64,000 nt of DNA from Aeoliella straminimaris (GTDB lineage Bacteria > Planctomycetota > Planctomycetia > Pirellulales > Lacipirellulaceae). Under the pieces are notes generated by a model. The model was given only the letters and a program-made list of their open reading frames with translations, searched no databases and was not told the origin of the DNA. The position numbers and the translations under genes are program-made. Each line of letters begins with the position of its first letter. Position 1 is the first letter of the stretch. Location of the stretch: positions 682,001-746,000 of the forward strand of contig NZ_JAMXLR010000092.1 in assembly GCF_024054565.1 (NCBI RefSeq), written 5' to 3'. Below are positions 1-8,404 of this stretch, piece by piece.

Positions 1-2
1 AG

Positions 3-503
3 GGCGAGAAGCTGCAGGAGGTGTTCGACGCCTTCAAGAAGCTGGCCGACAAGAAGAAAGAGGTGTACGACTCGGACATCGCCGCGCTGATCGACAAACG
101 CGTCAGCTCGGCCGACGACCAATGGAAGTTGGTGCGGTACGAACTGAAGCTCGAAGGCGAGGGCATCCCCTCGGCCACCGTCACCCTGAGCAAGGGGGAC
201 GAGGAGCAAACCGACACGTTCTTCGGCGGCGACGGTCCGCTCGATGCCCTGTTCCGCGTGATCGAAAAGATCACCGGCTCGCAGGTCGTGGTGCGCGACT
301 ACCGCGTGCACAGCGTGAGCCAGGGTAAAGATGCCCAAGGCGAATCGACCATCGAACTGGAGTACCAGAACCGCATCTACCGCGGCCGCGGCGTCTCCAC
401 CGACACCGTGGAAGCCAGCACGCTGGCGTTCCTGAACGCCGTGAACCGGATCTCACTGACGTCGGGCGAGCCGACCGAGGCCGTGTATCGGGATACGGTG
501 TGA
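3..503 (+). CDS. leuA: 2-isopropylmalate synthase, C-terminal part (5' end outside window)
   Basis: The frame is open from base 3 and ends at TGA 501-503. The visible ~166 residues match the C-terminal allosteric domain of LeuA, which condenses acetyl-CoA with 2-ketoisovalerate in leucine synthesis. Visible signs are the linker helix (KKEVYDSDIAALID), the beta-alpha repeats with GDGPLDALFRVIEKI and a late VSTDTVEASTLAFLNAVNRI segment, typical of the leucine-binding regulatory domain. The catalytic HMGL barrel lies off the left edge, so catalytic residues cannot be checked. An isopropylmalate/citramalate synthase paralog with the same domain is possible but less likely. Confidence 0.9.
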   Translation, partial: GEKLQEVFDAFKKLADKKKEVYDSDIAALIDKRVSSADDQWKLVRYELKLEGEGIPSATVTLSKGDEEQTDTFFGGDGPLDALFRVIEKITGSQVVVRDYRVHSVSQGKDAQGESTIELEYQNRIYRGRGVSTDTVEASTLAFLNAVNRISLTSGEPTEAVYRDTV

Positions 504-871
504 CGGATTAACCACGGAGTCACAGAGGTCGCGGAGTCGCCCCCGGCCTTTGTGTCATCCTGAGGGAGCCTAAGCGACCGAAGGATCTACGTTGCCATTG
601 GAAGCGTCGTGAACCCGCCACGCACGGACACTGGTGCGCACGGATTGAATTTGTGCCGCGATGTGGTTTCGGCATTCGGCCGGGATGTTACCCGGGGTGA
701 TCTTCAGGAGTTTGCCGTATCTGACAGCGGTTGTGACAACCGACGCAGGCTTTGAAGCATTAGCGCTTTGGGGTCGGAACGTTCCTATGCAGTCGCGAAG
801 CAGCTAGCTTGAGAAGTCGTGCAGTAGCGCGATAGAATGGCACTCTGCTTACTGAAGGGGCTTCGGACGAA
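504..871. other. Non-coding spacer with a dispersed-repeat-like segment
   Basis: No convincing gene is seen. The stretch starts with an ACCACGGAGTCACAGAGG-type phrase and carries a segment at 553-590 with ATCCT and AGGAT arms around GAGGGAGCC. Both phrases resemble intergenic repeat sequences that recur in many bacterial genomes. There is no clear terminator after leuA. Confidence 0.5.
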
Positions 872-1384
872 ATGACAAGTTATCCCACCATGCCAGCTCC
901 AATCCAATTCGACATCGTCCCGCACATCGGCATCGGCCCGGTTCATCTCGGGATGACGCCCGACGCCGTCGAGGCGGCGGTTGGCAGTGTGCCCGGTGCC
1001 CTCCCGCGGTTGGCCAAAGGTCGGAAAACCCACTGCTACTTCAAAGCAGCTCTGCAGGTCAGTTTCGGCGAGTCAGGATTGGTGAACTTCATCGGAGTGT
1101 CCGGAACGCCGTTACTCGAGTGTCGGTATGAGGACCGTGACGTCTTTGACCTGCCCGCGCCCGAATTGTTTGCTCTGATCGCCTCACGGGAGCGGAGCGG
1201 GCGACACGACTACTCGGCGGCGGAGTATGTGTTCCCGGAGCAGATCGTTACGCTGTACGAGGCCGACGAGCAGTACGACCGCAAAGGCGGGGAATCCCGG
1301 CCGGTTTTTGCGGAGGTCGGGGTCGGCAACGCCGAGTACTTGGCTGTCATCCGAGCCCTCCGCGGCACCCCGGAGGCGGGATAA
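872..1384 (+). CDS. Hypothetical protein, 170 aa
   Basis: A soluble protein without signal peptide or membrane segment. It opens with GIGPVHLGMTPDAVEAAVG, a pattern seen in small proteins of unknown function where 'IGP..GM...EV' starts the domain. Three or four beta-strand segments follow, and it ends near residue 170 with AEYLAVIRAL. A start at ATG 890 (MPAPIQF) is also possible, because the GAAGGGG upstream of 872 is rather distant. No function can be assigned. It stands alone, with non-coding sequence on both sides. Confidence 0.6.
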   Translation: MTSYPTMPAPIQFDIVPHIGIGPVHLGMTPDAVEAAVGSVPGALPRLAKGRKTHCYFKAALQVSFGESGLVNFIGVSGTPLLECRYEDRDVFDLPAPELFALIASRERSGRHDYSAAEYVFPEQIVTLYEADEQYDRKGGESRPVFAEVGVGNAEYLAVIRALRGTPEAG

Positions 1385-1965
1385 CGAGCCGCAACAGTGG
1401 ACCGGTCCCCGACGTGTGGTCCGCCAGTCCAGTGTGCGCGTCCGGCCCGGCGACTGAACAACGTTGTGTGTGGGACTCGTCGGCAGCCCTTCAACCAACA
1501 GCGGTGTGCCCATCCGCTGTCACTTCCTGCAGTCGCAACCTCCCCGCGGTGACCATCATCTCAGCCGGTCTCAGCCGCACGGGTGCCACTCCAGGGTTTA
1601 GGACTGGTCGAAATAGTCCAAGGGTGGAGGGCACTGCTGGCTCTCGGCAACCTGTCGGCCACGATACATCACAGCCTGCGGTCATGCTTCCTGGAGTGGC
1701 AAAGGGCGATAAACCAGCAGTGGCACGCGGCGAAGCCCGCAACCTATCCCCGCCACACCGCCCTGGGCACCAAACTCTCTCCTATCCATTTGTAGCCACA
1801 ACCTCTTGTGCTTCGCACACGGTTCGCTTCGATGTCCCTTCGCTCAGTGAAAGCTAAATTGAGGCCGATACTTGAAACCTCCGCCACTCACCTCGGGTAG
1901 AACCAACCAGAACCACGCTTGCGCTCACTCGCAGGCGCAACTGTCCTTTGGCGTCGGAGGCTCCA
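1385..1965. other. Long spacer without a supported gene
   Basis: About 580 bases. Open frames exist on both strands but show low-complexity, GC-driven composition and no recognisable domain or good ribosome binding site. It holds one copy (1540-1567) of a 28-base repeat found again at 3174-3201. Confidence 0.5.
1540..1567 (+). repeat. 28-bp direct repeat, copy 1
   Basis: CTCCCCGCGGTGACCATCA followed by TCTCAGCCG. Copy 2 at 3174-3201 is identical except for one T/C difference. The two copies flank the hypothetical gene at 1966-3162. Confidence 0.6.
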
Positions 1966-3162
1966 ATGGCTTGTCTATTCATGCTGCTAGCCGCTATTGG
2001 TTTGGCAACCACCTGTGTCGCCAAAGAGCCGGTTTCGCTGGCCGAGAGTTTCCTGCACGAAGGAGACTTCGCCGAGGGCGAGACCGCTTTGCTGGTACAT
2101 CTGGATGCCAACCCAGGTGACGACGAGGCTCGCTTCGGGCTGGGCGTGATTCAGTTTTTCCGGGCCGTCGAAAACCTGGGGCAAGCGCTGTACGAATACG
2201 GGGCCGTGTCCGAAAACGCGACCGAGCCCTTTCTAAGGCTTCCTGTCCCGCAAAACCCTGACCCGGCCGAAATCACTCACGCCGAGTTGGGTCGCGTGCT
2301 GGAACTGTTCGCCGCCGACCTGGCTCGCGCCGAAGCGACGCTGGCGGACATTGAGGACGACAACGTCAAGCTGCGCCTGCGGCTGGCGGACATCACGCTC
2401 GATTTCACCGGCACCGGCGAGCAGCAGACTCAGTTGCTCGAATTGCTCAATAAACTCAATGGTGGCCCGCTGGATCTTCAGAAGGCGAACCCCGACTTTC
2501 GCATTCACTTCGACCGAGGAGACGTCGCGTGGCTGCGGGCCTACTGCCACGCGCTGTCCGCCCTGGCAGAGGCCTACGGCGCCGTTGACGTCGAGCCGGG
2601 TTTCTCCGATCGTGTCGCGAGAGTTTTTCCCCGGGTGAGAGCGACTCCGGACCGAGAGGACGAAAAGCGGCCTAACGCCGTGAAGATTGCGGACGCACCC
2701 CACCTGCGCCGGATGCGCCTGCATTTGGTGGCCGTGTGCAAGCTGAATCGCGAAACGTGGCGACACATCCGCTCCGAGACCGACGACGACTTCGAGTGGC
2801 TTTCGCACGCCAAGCAGACGGACCAGCTTGGTTTACCCCTGAGCGAAGAGCAGGTCAACGCCTGGCTGGCGATGCTGGAGCAACTGGAAGGCCTGTTGAC
2901 GGGGCAACGTCTAATGCCAAACATTTGGGTGCGAATGGTGGACCCCAACCTCGCAAAGGGCAAAGGCGTGAACTTTCGCAAGGTGCTCGACGATCCACCA
3001 ACATTGCTGCTTGACTTTGACCGAATTCGCTCTGAAGGCGTCGACGAGAAGTACCTGGAAGACGAAGCGGCAAAACCGGCGTTCGACATGACGGTGATCT
3101 GGAGAATACCGCAACTCTTCTCGGGCCCCTTTGGCATCGCCAGGGCGGTTCGGTTGAATTGA
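1966..3162 (+). CDS. Hypothetical secreted protein, 398 aa
   Basis: Start chosen at ATG 1966 because GGAGG lies 6 bases upstream and the N-terminus (MACLFMLLAAIGLATTCVAK) then forms a clean signal peptide. An in-frame ATG at 1948 would add six residues. After the signal the chain is acidic and helical. A tetratricopeptide-like segment is suggested at about residues 27-60 (ESFLHEGDFAEGETALLVHL, GDDEARFGLGVIQ). No enzyme motif is seen. The remainder, to the C-terminal GIARAVRLN, is unlike any family I recognise. The copies of a 28-bp repeat lie on either side. Likely periplasmic, function unknown. Confidence 0.65.
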   Translation: MACLFMLLAAIGLATTCVAKEPVSLAESFLHEGDFAEGETALLVHLDANPGDDEARFGLGVIQFFRAVENLGQALYEYGAVSENATEPFLRLPVPQNPDPAEITHAELGRVLELFAADLARAEATLADIEDDNVKLRLRLADITLDFTGTGEQQTQLLELLNKLNGGPLDLQKANPDFRIHFDRGDVAWLRAYCHALSALAEAYGAVDVEPGFSDRVARVFPRVRATPDREDEKRPNAVKIADAPHLRRMRLHLVAVCKLNRETWRHIRSETDDDFEWLSHAKQTDQLGLPLSEEQVNAWLAMLEQLEGLLTGQRLMPNIWVRMVDPNLAKGKGVNFRKVLDDPPTLLLDFDRIRSEGVDEKYLEDEAAKPAFDMTVIWRIPQLFSGPFGIARAVRLN

Positions 3163-3173
3163 GAGTTCGCCTA

Positions 3174-3201
3174 CTCCCCGCGGTGACCATCACCTCAGCC
3201 G
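3174..3201 (+). repeat. 28-bp direct repeat, copy 2
   Basis: Differs from 1540-1567 at one base. It begins 11 bases after the stop codon of the 398-aa secreted protein gene. Confidence 0.6.
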
Positions 3202-3311
3202 CTCTCGTCGATGCTTGCTGTGGTTGTTGGACGGCGATAAGCTATCACTCCAATGCTATGCGGCGCTGCGCCGTAGAATTCTCGTTTGTGCGGTGATATC
3301 GAGGACTGATA

Positions 3312-3719
3312 ATGAGTGCTATGGCGGAATTGGCGAAGTCCAAGGTAGAAGCTTTAACCGTCGCGGTAACATCGGACAGCCGATGGCAACTCGAAGACGA
3401 ACTGTTGTGTGAGGTTTTTGGATTCACGATGTATGGATATGTATTTGGGGTTGGTCGCATCGTCTGCTTCATGGATGTAGAGGAAATTCAGAAACTAGCT
3501 GCCGATCAACTCTCCGGGCTAGGTATAGGTCGGAAGTACGCCGAAGGAATGATGCAAGCTGCACACAATGAAATGATGCAGGAGGGTAATACTTCTCTCC
3601 ACAATCAGCTAGTTGGAATTGGACATTCGCAGATTGGTTCAGAAGACCTCTCCGAACTGGTCGAGTCTGTGTTTCATAACAGCGAGCAGATCAGGAAATC
3701 CATGGGCAAGGGAGGGTAG
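3312..3719 (+). CDS. Hypothetical protein, 135 aa
   Basis: A small soluble protein with ATG 3312 preceded by GAGG at suitable spacing. The N-terminal third is helical (MAELAKSKVEALTVAV), the middle is hydrophobic (GFTMYGYVFGVGRIVCFMDV) and the C-terminal half is amphipathic helix. The middle stretch is too short and mixed to call a transmembrane helix with confidence. No motif is recognised. Base composition here is lower in GC than in neighbours such as hemB, which may indicate a recently acquired accessory gene. Confidence 0.5.
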   Translation: MSAMAELAKSKVEALTVAVTSDSRWQLEDELLCEVFGFTMYGYVFGVGRIVCFMDVEEIQKLAADQLSGLGIGRKYAEGMMQAAHNEMMQEGNTSLHNQLVGIGHSQIGSEDLSELVESVFHNSEQIRKSMGKGG

Positions 3720-3868
3720 TATTCAGCAATGCCATATTACACAGCGTTCCACCGGAGTGCACTCTCTCTTCGGCTTTCGAGCATCCTTTCCTTCGTCCTG
3801 CATTCTTTGTTCATTCAAGACTCTACCGTATACGGCCGCATGTCCGGTAAGCTTGGTCGTTCAGCGTC

Positions 3869-4330
3869 ATGAACCTGAATGAAGTCGCATACGTTCTGAA
3901 GAATCGGCCGATTGGGCCTTGCGGTTTTGTCGAGTTCTATGCTCCCACTTGGCAATGTAGTCACGTTCGGTTTGTTCGTGGGCTTTGGGACGCGGATGAC
4001 TATTCACGCGAAGACGCGCTGGCGTGGATCCTCCAACGTGGCGACGGAGCCTACAAGGAGAACTGGATCGAATCGATTAGCTGCTCACGCTGTGAAGCTG
4101 TGCCCTTGCGAGAGATTGCTTCCTCGATTGATGCACTTGCAAAAGAGATCGAAGAAAGCGACCATTTAGCAAATCCAGTACCGCTTCCAATCAAGTCGTC
4201 GGACCTGGACGCCGCCAGCATGCCGGTCAGAATCCAAGGGCTGGCCCTCTATGATTATGGCCCAACCGCTGTCTACGTCTGGCAACGTCAAGCTGAGTTC
4301 AACTACCTAGAGATTCACTACGAATCGTAA
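3869..4330 (+). CDS. Hypothetical protein, 153 aa
   Basis: A soluble acidic protein without signal peptide. It has a C-x2-C pair (SCSRCE, about residues 70-73) and ends with beta-type sequence (AVYVWQRQAEFNYLEIHYES). No family recognised. The start at ATG 3869 has only a weak upstream binding site. Like the gene before it, it lies in an AT-richer stretch, so the two may be accessory genes. Confidence 0.5.
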   Translation: MNLNEVAYVLKNRPIGPCGFVEFYAPTWQCSHVRFVRGLWDADDYSREDALAWILQRGDGAYKENWIESISCSRCEAVPLREIASSIDALAKEIEESDHLANPVPLPIKSSDLDAASMPVRIQGLALYDYGPTAVYVWQRQAEFNYLEIHYES

Positions 4331-4370
4331 GGATGCAATACAATGCGAGGCACGTGGAGTCCCAGACGGC

Positions 4371-5060
4371 TTAGGTGGCATGCCCCGCGGCGTGCTGTGG
4401 CAACTGTATGTCCCCGATCCCCTCGAAGTAGTACCGCAGCTTCGCTCGGCCCGTAAGCGTTGCGGGGCAGCTAAAGATGAACCGCAGACGCATGGGGCCT
4501 GCAATTTTTCCAAAATCGTTATCGTCTTGCTCGATGCCATCCGGTCCTGTTAGCTTGACCGATTCTAGGCTGCCCTCGTCGTCTTCTGTGTCGCCGTCCA
4601 TGTGCTCGATGCCCATCGGCTTGCCATACGGCGCGAGCGCGAAGTCGAAGGGGTCCCAGTGTGTCATGGGCCCTGCGTGCCGTGGGTCGGGCGTAATGGT
4701 ACAGTCGACCAGCACGTAGCGATCGACTTTGGGTTCCAGGTCGCTACTGTCGTCGCCTTCTAATTCGCTGTCTTCATCATCATTCTCTGGGGCGGGGAGT
4801 TCGTCGCGCTCCGGCTTCGTCGTAAGCTCGCACGCGTGGATCTCCACCTGCGCGTTGCGGAGTACCTTCGACTTGGTTTCAAACAGGCCTTTGGCGAACT
4901 TCGTGATGACGTACTTCAGGAGCGCCGGTAGGCCAACGCCAAGCAGGACCACTTCGCCGATGATTACCAGCAACGTCCCCCACCAGGGCAAGAAGTAGCT
5001 CGCGACAAAGGGGACTGAAATGACGAGCGCGAGGAATGCCAGGATGAGGTATTTCAGCAT
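4371..5060 (-). CDS. Hypothetical inner-membrane protein with acidic linker, 229 aa
   Basis: Two hydrophobic segments at about residues 3-24 and 27-50 form an N-terminal hairpin. A basic stretch follows (VITKFAKGLFETKSK), then an acidic low-complexity linker (ENDDEDSELEGDDSSDLE, about 93-110) and a beta-rich C-terminal domain with TLTGRAKLRYYFEGIG near the end. This looks like a membrane-anchored cytoplasmic or periplasmic domain. No family recognised. It converges on the 153-aa gene and has no operon partner. Confidence 0.6.
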   Translation of the reverse strand: MLKYLILAFLALVISVPFVASYFLPWWGTLLVIIGEVVLLGVGLPALLKYVITKFAKGLFETKSKVLRNAQVEIHACELTTKPERDELPAPENDDEDSELEGDDSSDLEPKVDRYVLVDCTITPDPRHAGPMTHWDPFDFALAPYGKPMGIEHMDGDTEDDEGSLESVKLTGPDGIEQDDNDFGKIAGPMRLRFIFSCPATLTGRAKLRYYFEGIGDIQLPQHAAGHAT

Positions 5061-5320
5061 GACGAGTTCAGGTGAAGGTTGAAGATGGACGAGTCACACA
5101 GGTTAGATCGTACCACGTCTGCTCGACCGCAAGTACCGGCGAACCTTTTGCTGATGGATGAATCGCCAATTCAAAGTGGTCGTCCATTACCGTCATCCAG
5201 CGTAAGGATTTCGGGTTCACTCGCAGTTACACAAAATCGCCGTTGTAAAAAAGTCGCGGTGGAAATTGCGCGGTCGTGTGATCCAATGGGGTTGCGTGGT
5301 GTTAGGTGTAGGTGATGGGG

Positions 5321-5352
5321 GTAGGTGAGTAGGTGAGTAGGTGAGTAGGTGG
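5321..5352 (+). repeat. Tandem octamer repeat, 4 copies
   Basis: Three perfect copies of GTAGGTGA and a fourth with a final G instead of A, in register. A partial copy (TGTAGGTGA) lies just upstream at about 5307-5315. Slippage-prone array in non-coding DNA. Confidence 0.85.
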
Positions 5353-5481
5353 CTTGCTTGCCGAGGACCTACGGGTTGGCGGAGCGATCGGAAGACGCTG
5401 GCCGCGCTCGAGATGCGTCCTGCAAGCGAGCGTGGTGGTGACTGCTTCGCTCGATCGGCGGAGCGATCGGCCACAAGGAGG

Positions 5482-5678
5482 GTTTTGGGCCAAGTTCGAA
5501 GTTTTGGTCCACCGGGGGACATGCGGGGAACAACGCAGCCGGTTCTGGACCACTGCGCGGCGATGTAACCCTGGAATACAAGGAGTTTTTGAAATCGAGG
5601 TCGCCCAATGCTCCCGGGGTTTTGGGCCCACGAATCGCTTGTCCCCAAGACTGGCCCAAAACCAGGTTGGCCCAAAAC
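5482..5678. repeat. Four decamers GTTTTGGGCC in two orientations
   Basis: Forward copies at 5482-5491 and 5619-5628 and reverse-complement copies at 5653-5662 and 5669-5678. The copies at 5619 and 5653 can form a hairpin with a 24-base loop. Confidence 0.65.
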
Positions 5679-5772
5679 TAGCTTGGTGCGAGATCCACCG
5701 TTTGGCGACGGTAGCTACGGGTAGCCGGATCGCCACGCGCTCCGCGAGAGTTCGAATGTCGCTGATGCAACC

Positions 5773-6273
5773 TCAGGCGACGAACGCCAGGTAGTAAAAC
5801 ACCCAGCCCGTAACGGCTGTCATGGTCATTTCCCCGGCGGCGATGCGGCCCCAGAGTTTGTGGCGGGCGCTGTAGGCGGCGGGTGTCGGGGGTTTGGGGA
5901 AGTGCTTGATGGCGCCAGTGATGACGTAGATCCAGATAAAGGCCGTTGGAACGGCGAAGAAGAGGTGGATAAGCAGCGAGACGCCCACCGGCGAGGACCA
6001 CTTCTGTTCGATCGTGAAGAACGGCGAAGGCTCGGCCCGCAGTTCCCACTCGGTGAGGAACTGCATATCGACCTCGAACGCCACAACGGCCAGCAGCAAG
6101 ATGGTGGCCAGGGTAAGCTGAATCTTCTTATGCAGGTCCCAGCGATGCTTGTACCGGGCAGCCGCGATGCTGAAGCCCATGACCGGGATCACGGCAAACA
6201 TGGCCACGAAGACCACATCGAGCATCAGCGACGCCCGCGTGCCGAGAAATCCGTCGATGCCGGGAAACTCCAT
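5773..6273 (-). CDS. DUF420 family membrane protein
   Basis: 166 residues with about four to five transmembrane helices (roughly 17-39, 51-67, 96-118 and a C-terminal helix ending YYLAFVA). The pattern of helices and the 'R.K.HR..M'-like basic loop (AARYKHRWDLHKK) match DUF420/YozB, which in many bacteria lies near cytochrome oxidase assembly genes. Here no oxidase genes are visible. The start ATG is preceded by GGCGGAGG at 5-6 bases. The final part (GEMTMTAVTGWVFYYLAF) matches the usual family C-terminus. Confidence 0.75.
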   Translation of the reverse strand: MEFPGIDGFLGTRASLMLDVVFVAMFAVIPVMGFSIAAARYKHRWDLHKKIQLTLATILLLAVVAFEVDMQFLTEWELRAEPSPFFTIEQKWSSPVGVSLLIHLFFAVPTAFIWIYVITGAIKHFPKPPTPAAYSARHKLWGRIAAGEMTMTAVTGWVFYYLAFVA

Positions 6274-6512
6274 GGTGGCCTCCGCCCAATGAGATCTGAA
6301 AGTTCCCCGATTCTAGGCGACCGGCCGCGAGGGACGAACCCCATATTCTTGCCGAAAGCCTGCCTTGTGGATGGAAGATGGGACGGGGCCAATTGCGAAT
6401 TCGGCCCACCGATGTATAGTTGGGGGCAAGGAGCTTTCTCTCCGAACCGTCGAGAGCACTGGATTGTCATGATTCAGCCCGGTTCGCGAGACGAGAGAAG
6501 CAGGCCTCACGA

Positions 6513-6586
6513 GCCCCAGTGGCGCAACTGGATAGCGCGCTGCCCTCCGAAGGCAGAGGTTACTGGTTCGAATCCAGTCTGGGGTA
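6513..6586 (+). tRNA. tRNA-Arg (anticodon CCG)
   Basis: A cloverleaf can be drawn. The acceptor stem GCCCCAG/CTGGGGT has a G-U at the first pair. The anticodon stem CTGCC/GGCAG carries loop CTCCGAA, giving anticodon CCG (codon CGG). The T arm is ACTGG-TTCGAAT-CCAGT and the discriminator base is A6586. CCA is not encoded. It stands alone between the DUF420 gene and the fucose operon. Confidence 0.93.
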
Positions 6587-6747
6587 TTTGCTCACGGAGC
6601 CAACCAACATGGTCGGGTCGCGCGTGCTCGCACGTTTCGGCTTTTCAGCGGGCAGAGGAACTGCTGAGCGTTCCGGAACGCCGGGGTTTTCAACGACTCG
6701 TCGACTCCTCGGCAGCCTGGCGATGCCAGGCCCTTGATTGGCGGCTT

Positions 6748-7599
6748 CTAGGCATTTTCCCACGCCACCGTGGTTTGCGACTGCTGACCAAGTCCGTCGA
6801 TGCCGAGGGTCATGGTTTGGCCTGGCCGCAGATACACCGGCGGTTTCTGACCAAGGCCAACTCCTGGCGGCGTGCCGGTGGAGATGATGTCGCCGGGGTG
6901 CAGTGTCATGAACCGGCTGATGTAGCTAACCAGTTCCGCAACGCCAAACACCATGGTTTGCGTGCTGCCATCTTGGTAGCGATGTCCATCGACTTCGAGC
7001 CACAGCGCCAGGTCTTGCGGATTGGGGATTTCATCCCGGGTCACCAAATAAGGACCGAGCGGAGCGAACGTATCGCAGCTCTTGCCCTTCACCCATTGGC
7101 CGCAGCGTTCCAGTTGAAACTCGCGCTCCGACAGATCGTTCACCACGCAATAGCCAGCAACGTAGTTCAAGGCGTCTTGCTCCGACACGTGGGAAGCGGG
7201 CTCGCCAATGACGATGCCGAGTTCCACCTCCCAGTCGGTTTTGGTGGAATCCTTGGGAATCACCACGTCGTCGTTGGGGCCAACGATGGCACTGGTGGCC
7301 TTCATGAAGAGCACTGGCTCGGCGGGAACGTCCATGCCCGACTCGGCAGCGTGGTCCGAGTAGTTTAACCCGACGCACAAGAACTTGCCGACACCCGTGA
7401 CGCACGGGCCCAGTCTCCCAGGGGCTTCGACCACCGGTAGATCGTCCAAGTTGCTTTGCCGCAACGACTCCAGCGAGCTGTTGCTCAAAGCGCTGCCCGC
7501 CAGATCGTCGACCATCTTGGCCAGCGAACGTACCGTGCCATCGGTATGCAGCAAGCCCGGCAGCTCGCCACCTGGTGGTCCGTATCGGAGGAGTTTCAT
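6748..7599 (-). CDS. Fumarylacetoacetate hydrolase-family protein, probable 2,4-diketo-3-deoxy-L-fuconate hydrolase
   Basis: 283 residues of the FAH fold: VGKFLCVGLNYSDHAAESG, the metal-binding WEVELGIVIG, and the C-terminal STGTPPGVG loop. Members of this subgroup cleave 2,4-diketo-3-deoxy sugar acids (fuconate, rhamnonate) to pyruvate and lactate. It is the last gene of a minus-strand operon after a permease, L-fuconate dehydratase-like enzyme and SDR, with 24 bases to the SDR, which supports this role. The substrate is inferred from context; a generic FAH activity cannot be excluded. Confidence 0.85.
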   Translation of the reverse strand: MKLLRYGPPGGELPGLLHTDGTVRSLAKMVDDLAGSALSNSSLESLRQSNLDDLPVVEAPGRLGPCVTGVGKFLCVGLNYSDHAAESGMDVPAEPVLFMKATSAIVGPNDDVVIPKDSTKTDWEVELGIVIGEPASHVSEQDALNYVAGYCVVNDLSEREFQLERCGQWVKGKSCDTFAPLGPYLVTRDEIPNPQDLALWLEVDGHRYQDGSTQTMVFGVAELVSYISRFMTLHPGDIISTGTPPGVGLGQKPPVYLRPGQTMTLGIDGLGQQSQTTVAWENA

Positions 7600-7623
7600 G
7601 TTTCAATCCTCAGTGTTGAATCA

Positions 7624-8367
7624 TCAGATGCACCATCCACCATCAATCACGTGAATGGCGCCGGTTGTGTAAGCCGACTCGTCCGACGCGAGATAGACAG
7701 CAAGAGCCGCGATCTCCTCGGGAGTTCCAATCCGCCCCATCGGTTGCCGGGCGACGAATGATTGGCGGATCTCTTCGTAGTCGCCCTGGGCGCGAATTCT
7801 GTCGTCGAGCGAGGGAGACTGAACGGTACCTGGGCAGATCGCATTGACGCGGATGCCTTGACCGACAAAGTCGGCGGCCACTGCTTTGGTAAGGCCAATG
7901 GCCGCTGCTTTGGTGGCTCCGTAGGCGAATCGGTTCGGCACGCCGGTTACGCTCGAGGCGACCGAAGCCACGTTGACGATCGAACCTCCGCCAAGGGAGA
8001 GCATGCCCGGAAGAAACGCCCGCGTCATGCGATACATGGACGTAATATTGATATCCAGCGAGCGCTGCCAGTCCTCGGGCGTGCAATCGAGAATCGTTCC
8101 ATGGTGCACATAGCCGGCGCAGTTGAACAGCACATTGATGTCGCTACGCTCTTGAGCGAGTTTCTCAATGGCATCGGGGTTGCAGACATCCAGCACGGCC
8201 ACTTCGATCCGAGGTTCTTCGCCCCTGAGTTGCTCGAGGGCCTGCTCGTTGATATCCGTGGCCAGCACCTGCGCACCTTCGCGGCAAAAGGCCAAAGCGG
8301 TTGATTTGCCAATGCCCTGCCCTGCTGCCGTGGCCAGCACGACCTTGCCTTGTAGTCGGTTACCCAT
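7624..8367 (-). CDS. SDR-family oxidoreductase, probable 2-keto-3-deoxy-L-fuconate dehydrogenase
   Basis: 247 residues. The Rossmann nucleotide-binding motif appears as AAGQGIGK (the usual TG at its start is TA here), followed by NCAGYVHHG. The catalytic Ser lies in NVASVASS and Tyr/Lys in YGATK. The acidic residue after strand 2 (ATDIN) suggests NAD rather than NADP. It resembles the DHRS6-like group that includes 2-keto-3-deoxy-L-fuconate dehydrogenases. It is the third gene of the fucose operon, 37 bases after the dehydratase gene, with a GAAAGAA sequence before the ATG. Confidence 0.85.
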   Translation of the reverse strand: MGNRLQGKVVLATAAGQGIGKSTALAFCREGAQVLATDINEQALEQLRGEEPRIEVAVLDVCNPDAIEKLAQERSDINVLFNCAGYVHHGTILDCTPEDWQRSLDINITSMYRMTRAFLPGMLSLGGGSIVNVASVASSVTGVPNRFAYGATKAAAIGLTKAVAADFVGQGIRVNAICPGTVQSPSLDDRIRAQGDYEEIRQSFVARQPMGRIGTPEEIAALAVYLASDESAYTTGAIHVIDGGWCI

Positions 8368-8404
8368 GATTTCTTTCGTGTTCGAAGTCGCTAGAGGTCG
8401 CTAG

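Larger units (their letters stand above)
5061..5772. other. Repeat-rich spacer of about 710 bases
   Basis: No supported gene on either strand. It contains a tandem octamer array (5321-5352) and four copies of a GTTTTGGGCC decamer in both orientations (5482-5678) that can fold into hairpins. Open frames across it are shadows of this repeat composition. Confidence 0.6.

Noticed and set aside
872..1384. Assignment to an immunity-protein family
   Set aside because: Only the first 20 residues match a loose pattern; no toxin gene lies near.
5321..5352. CRISPR-like array
   Set aside because: The units are 8 bases with no spacers. It is a simple tandem repeat.
6587..6747. Second tRNA or structured RNA downstream of tRNA-Arg
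   Set aside because: No cloverleaf or T-loop sequence is found after the discriminator base.
5860..7368. Plus-strand frame of about 500 codons
   Set aside because: It runs across the DUF420 gene in antisense, a tRNA and the end of the FAH gene; the tRNA part is translated as nonsense.
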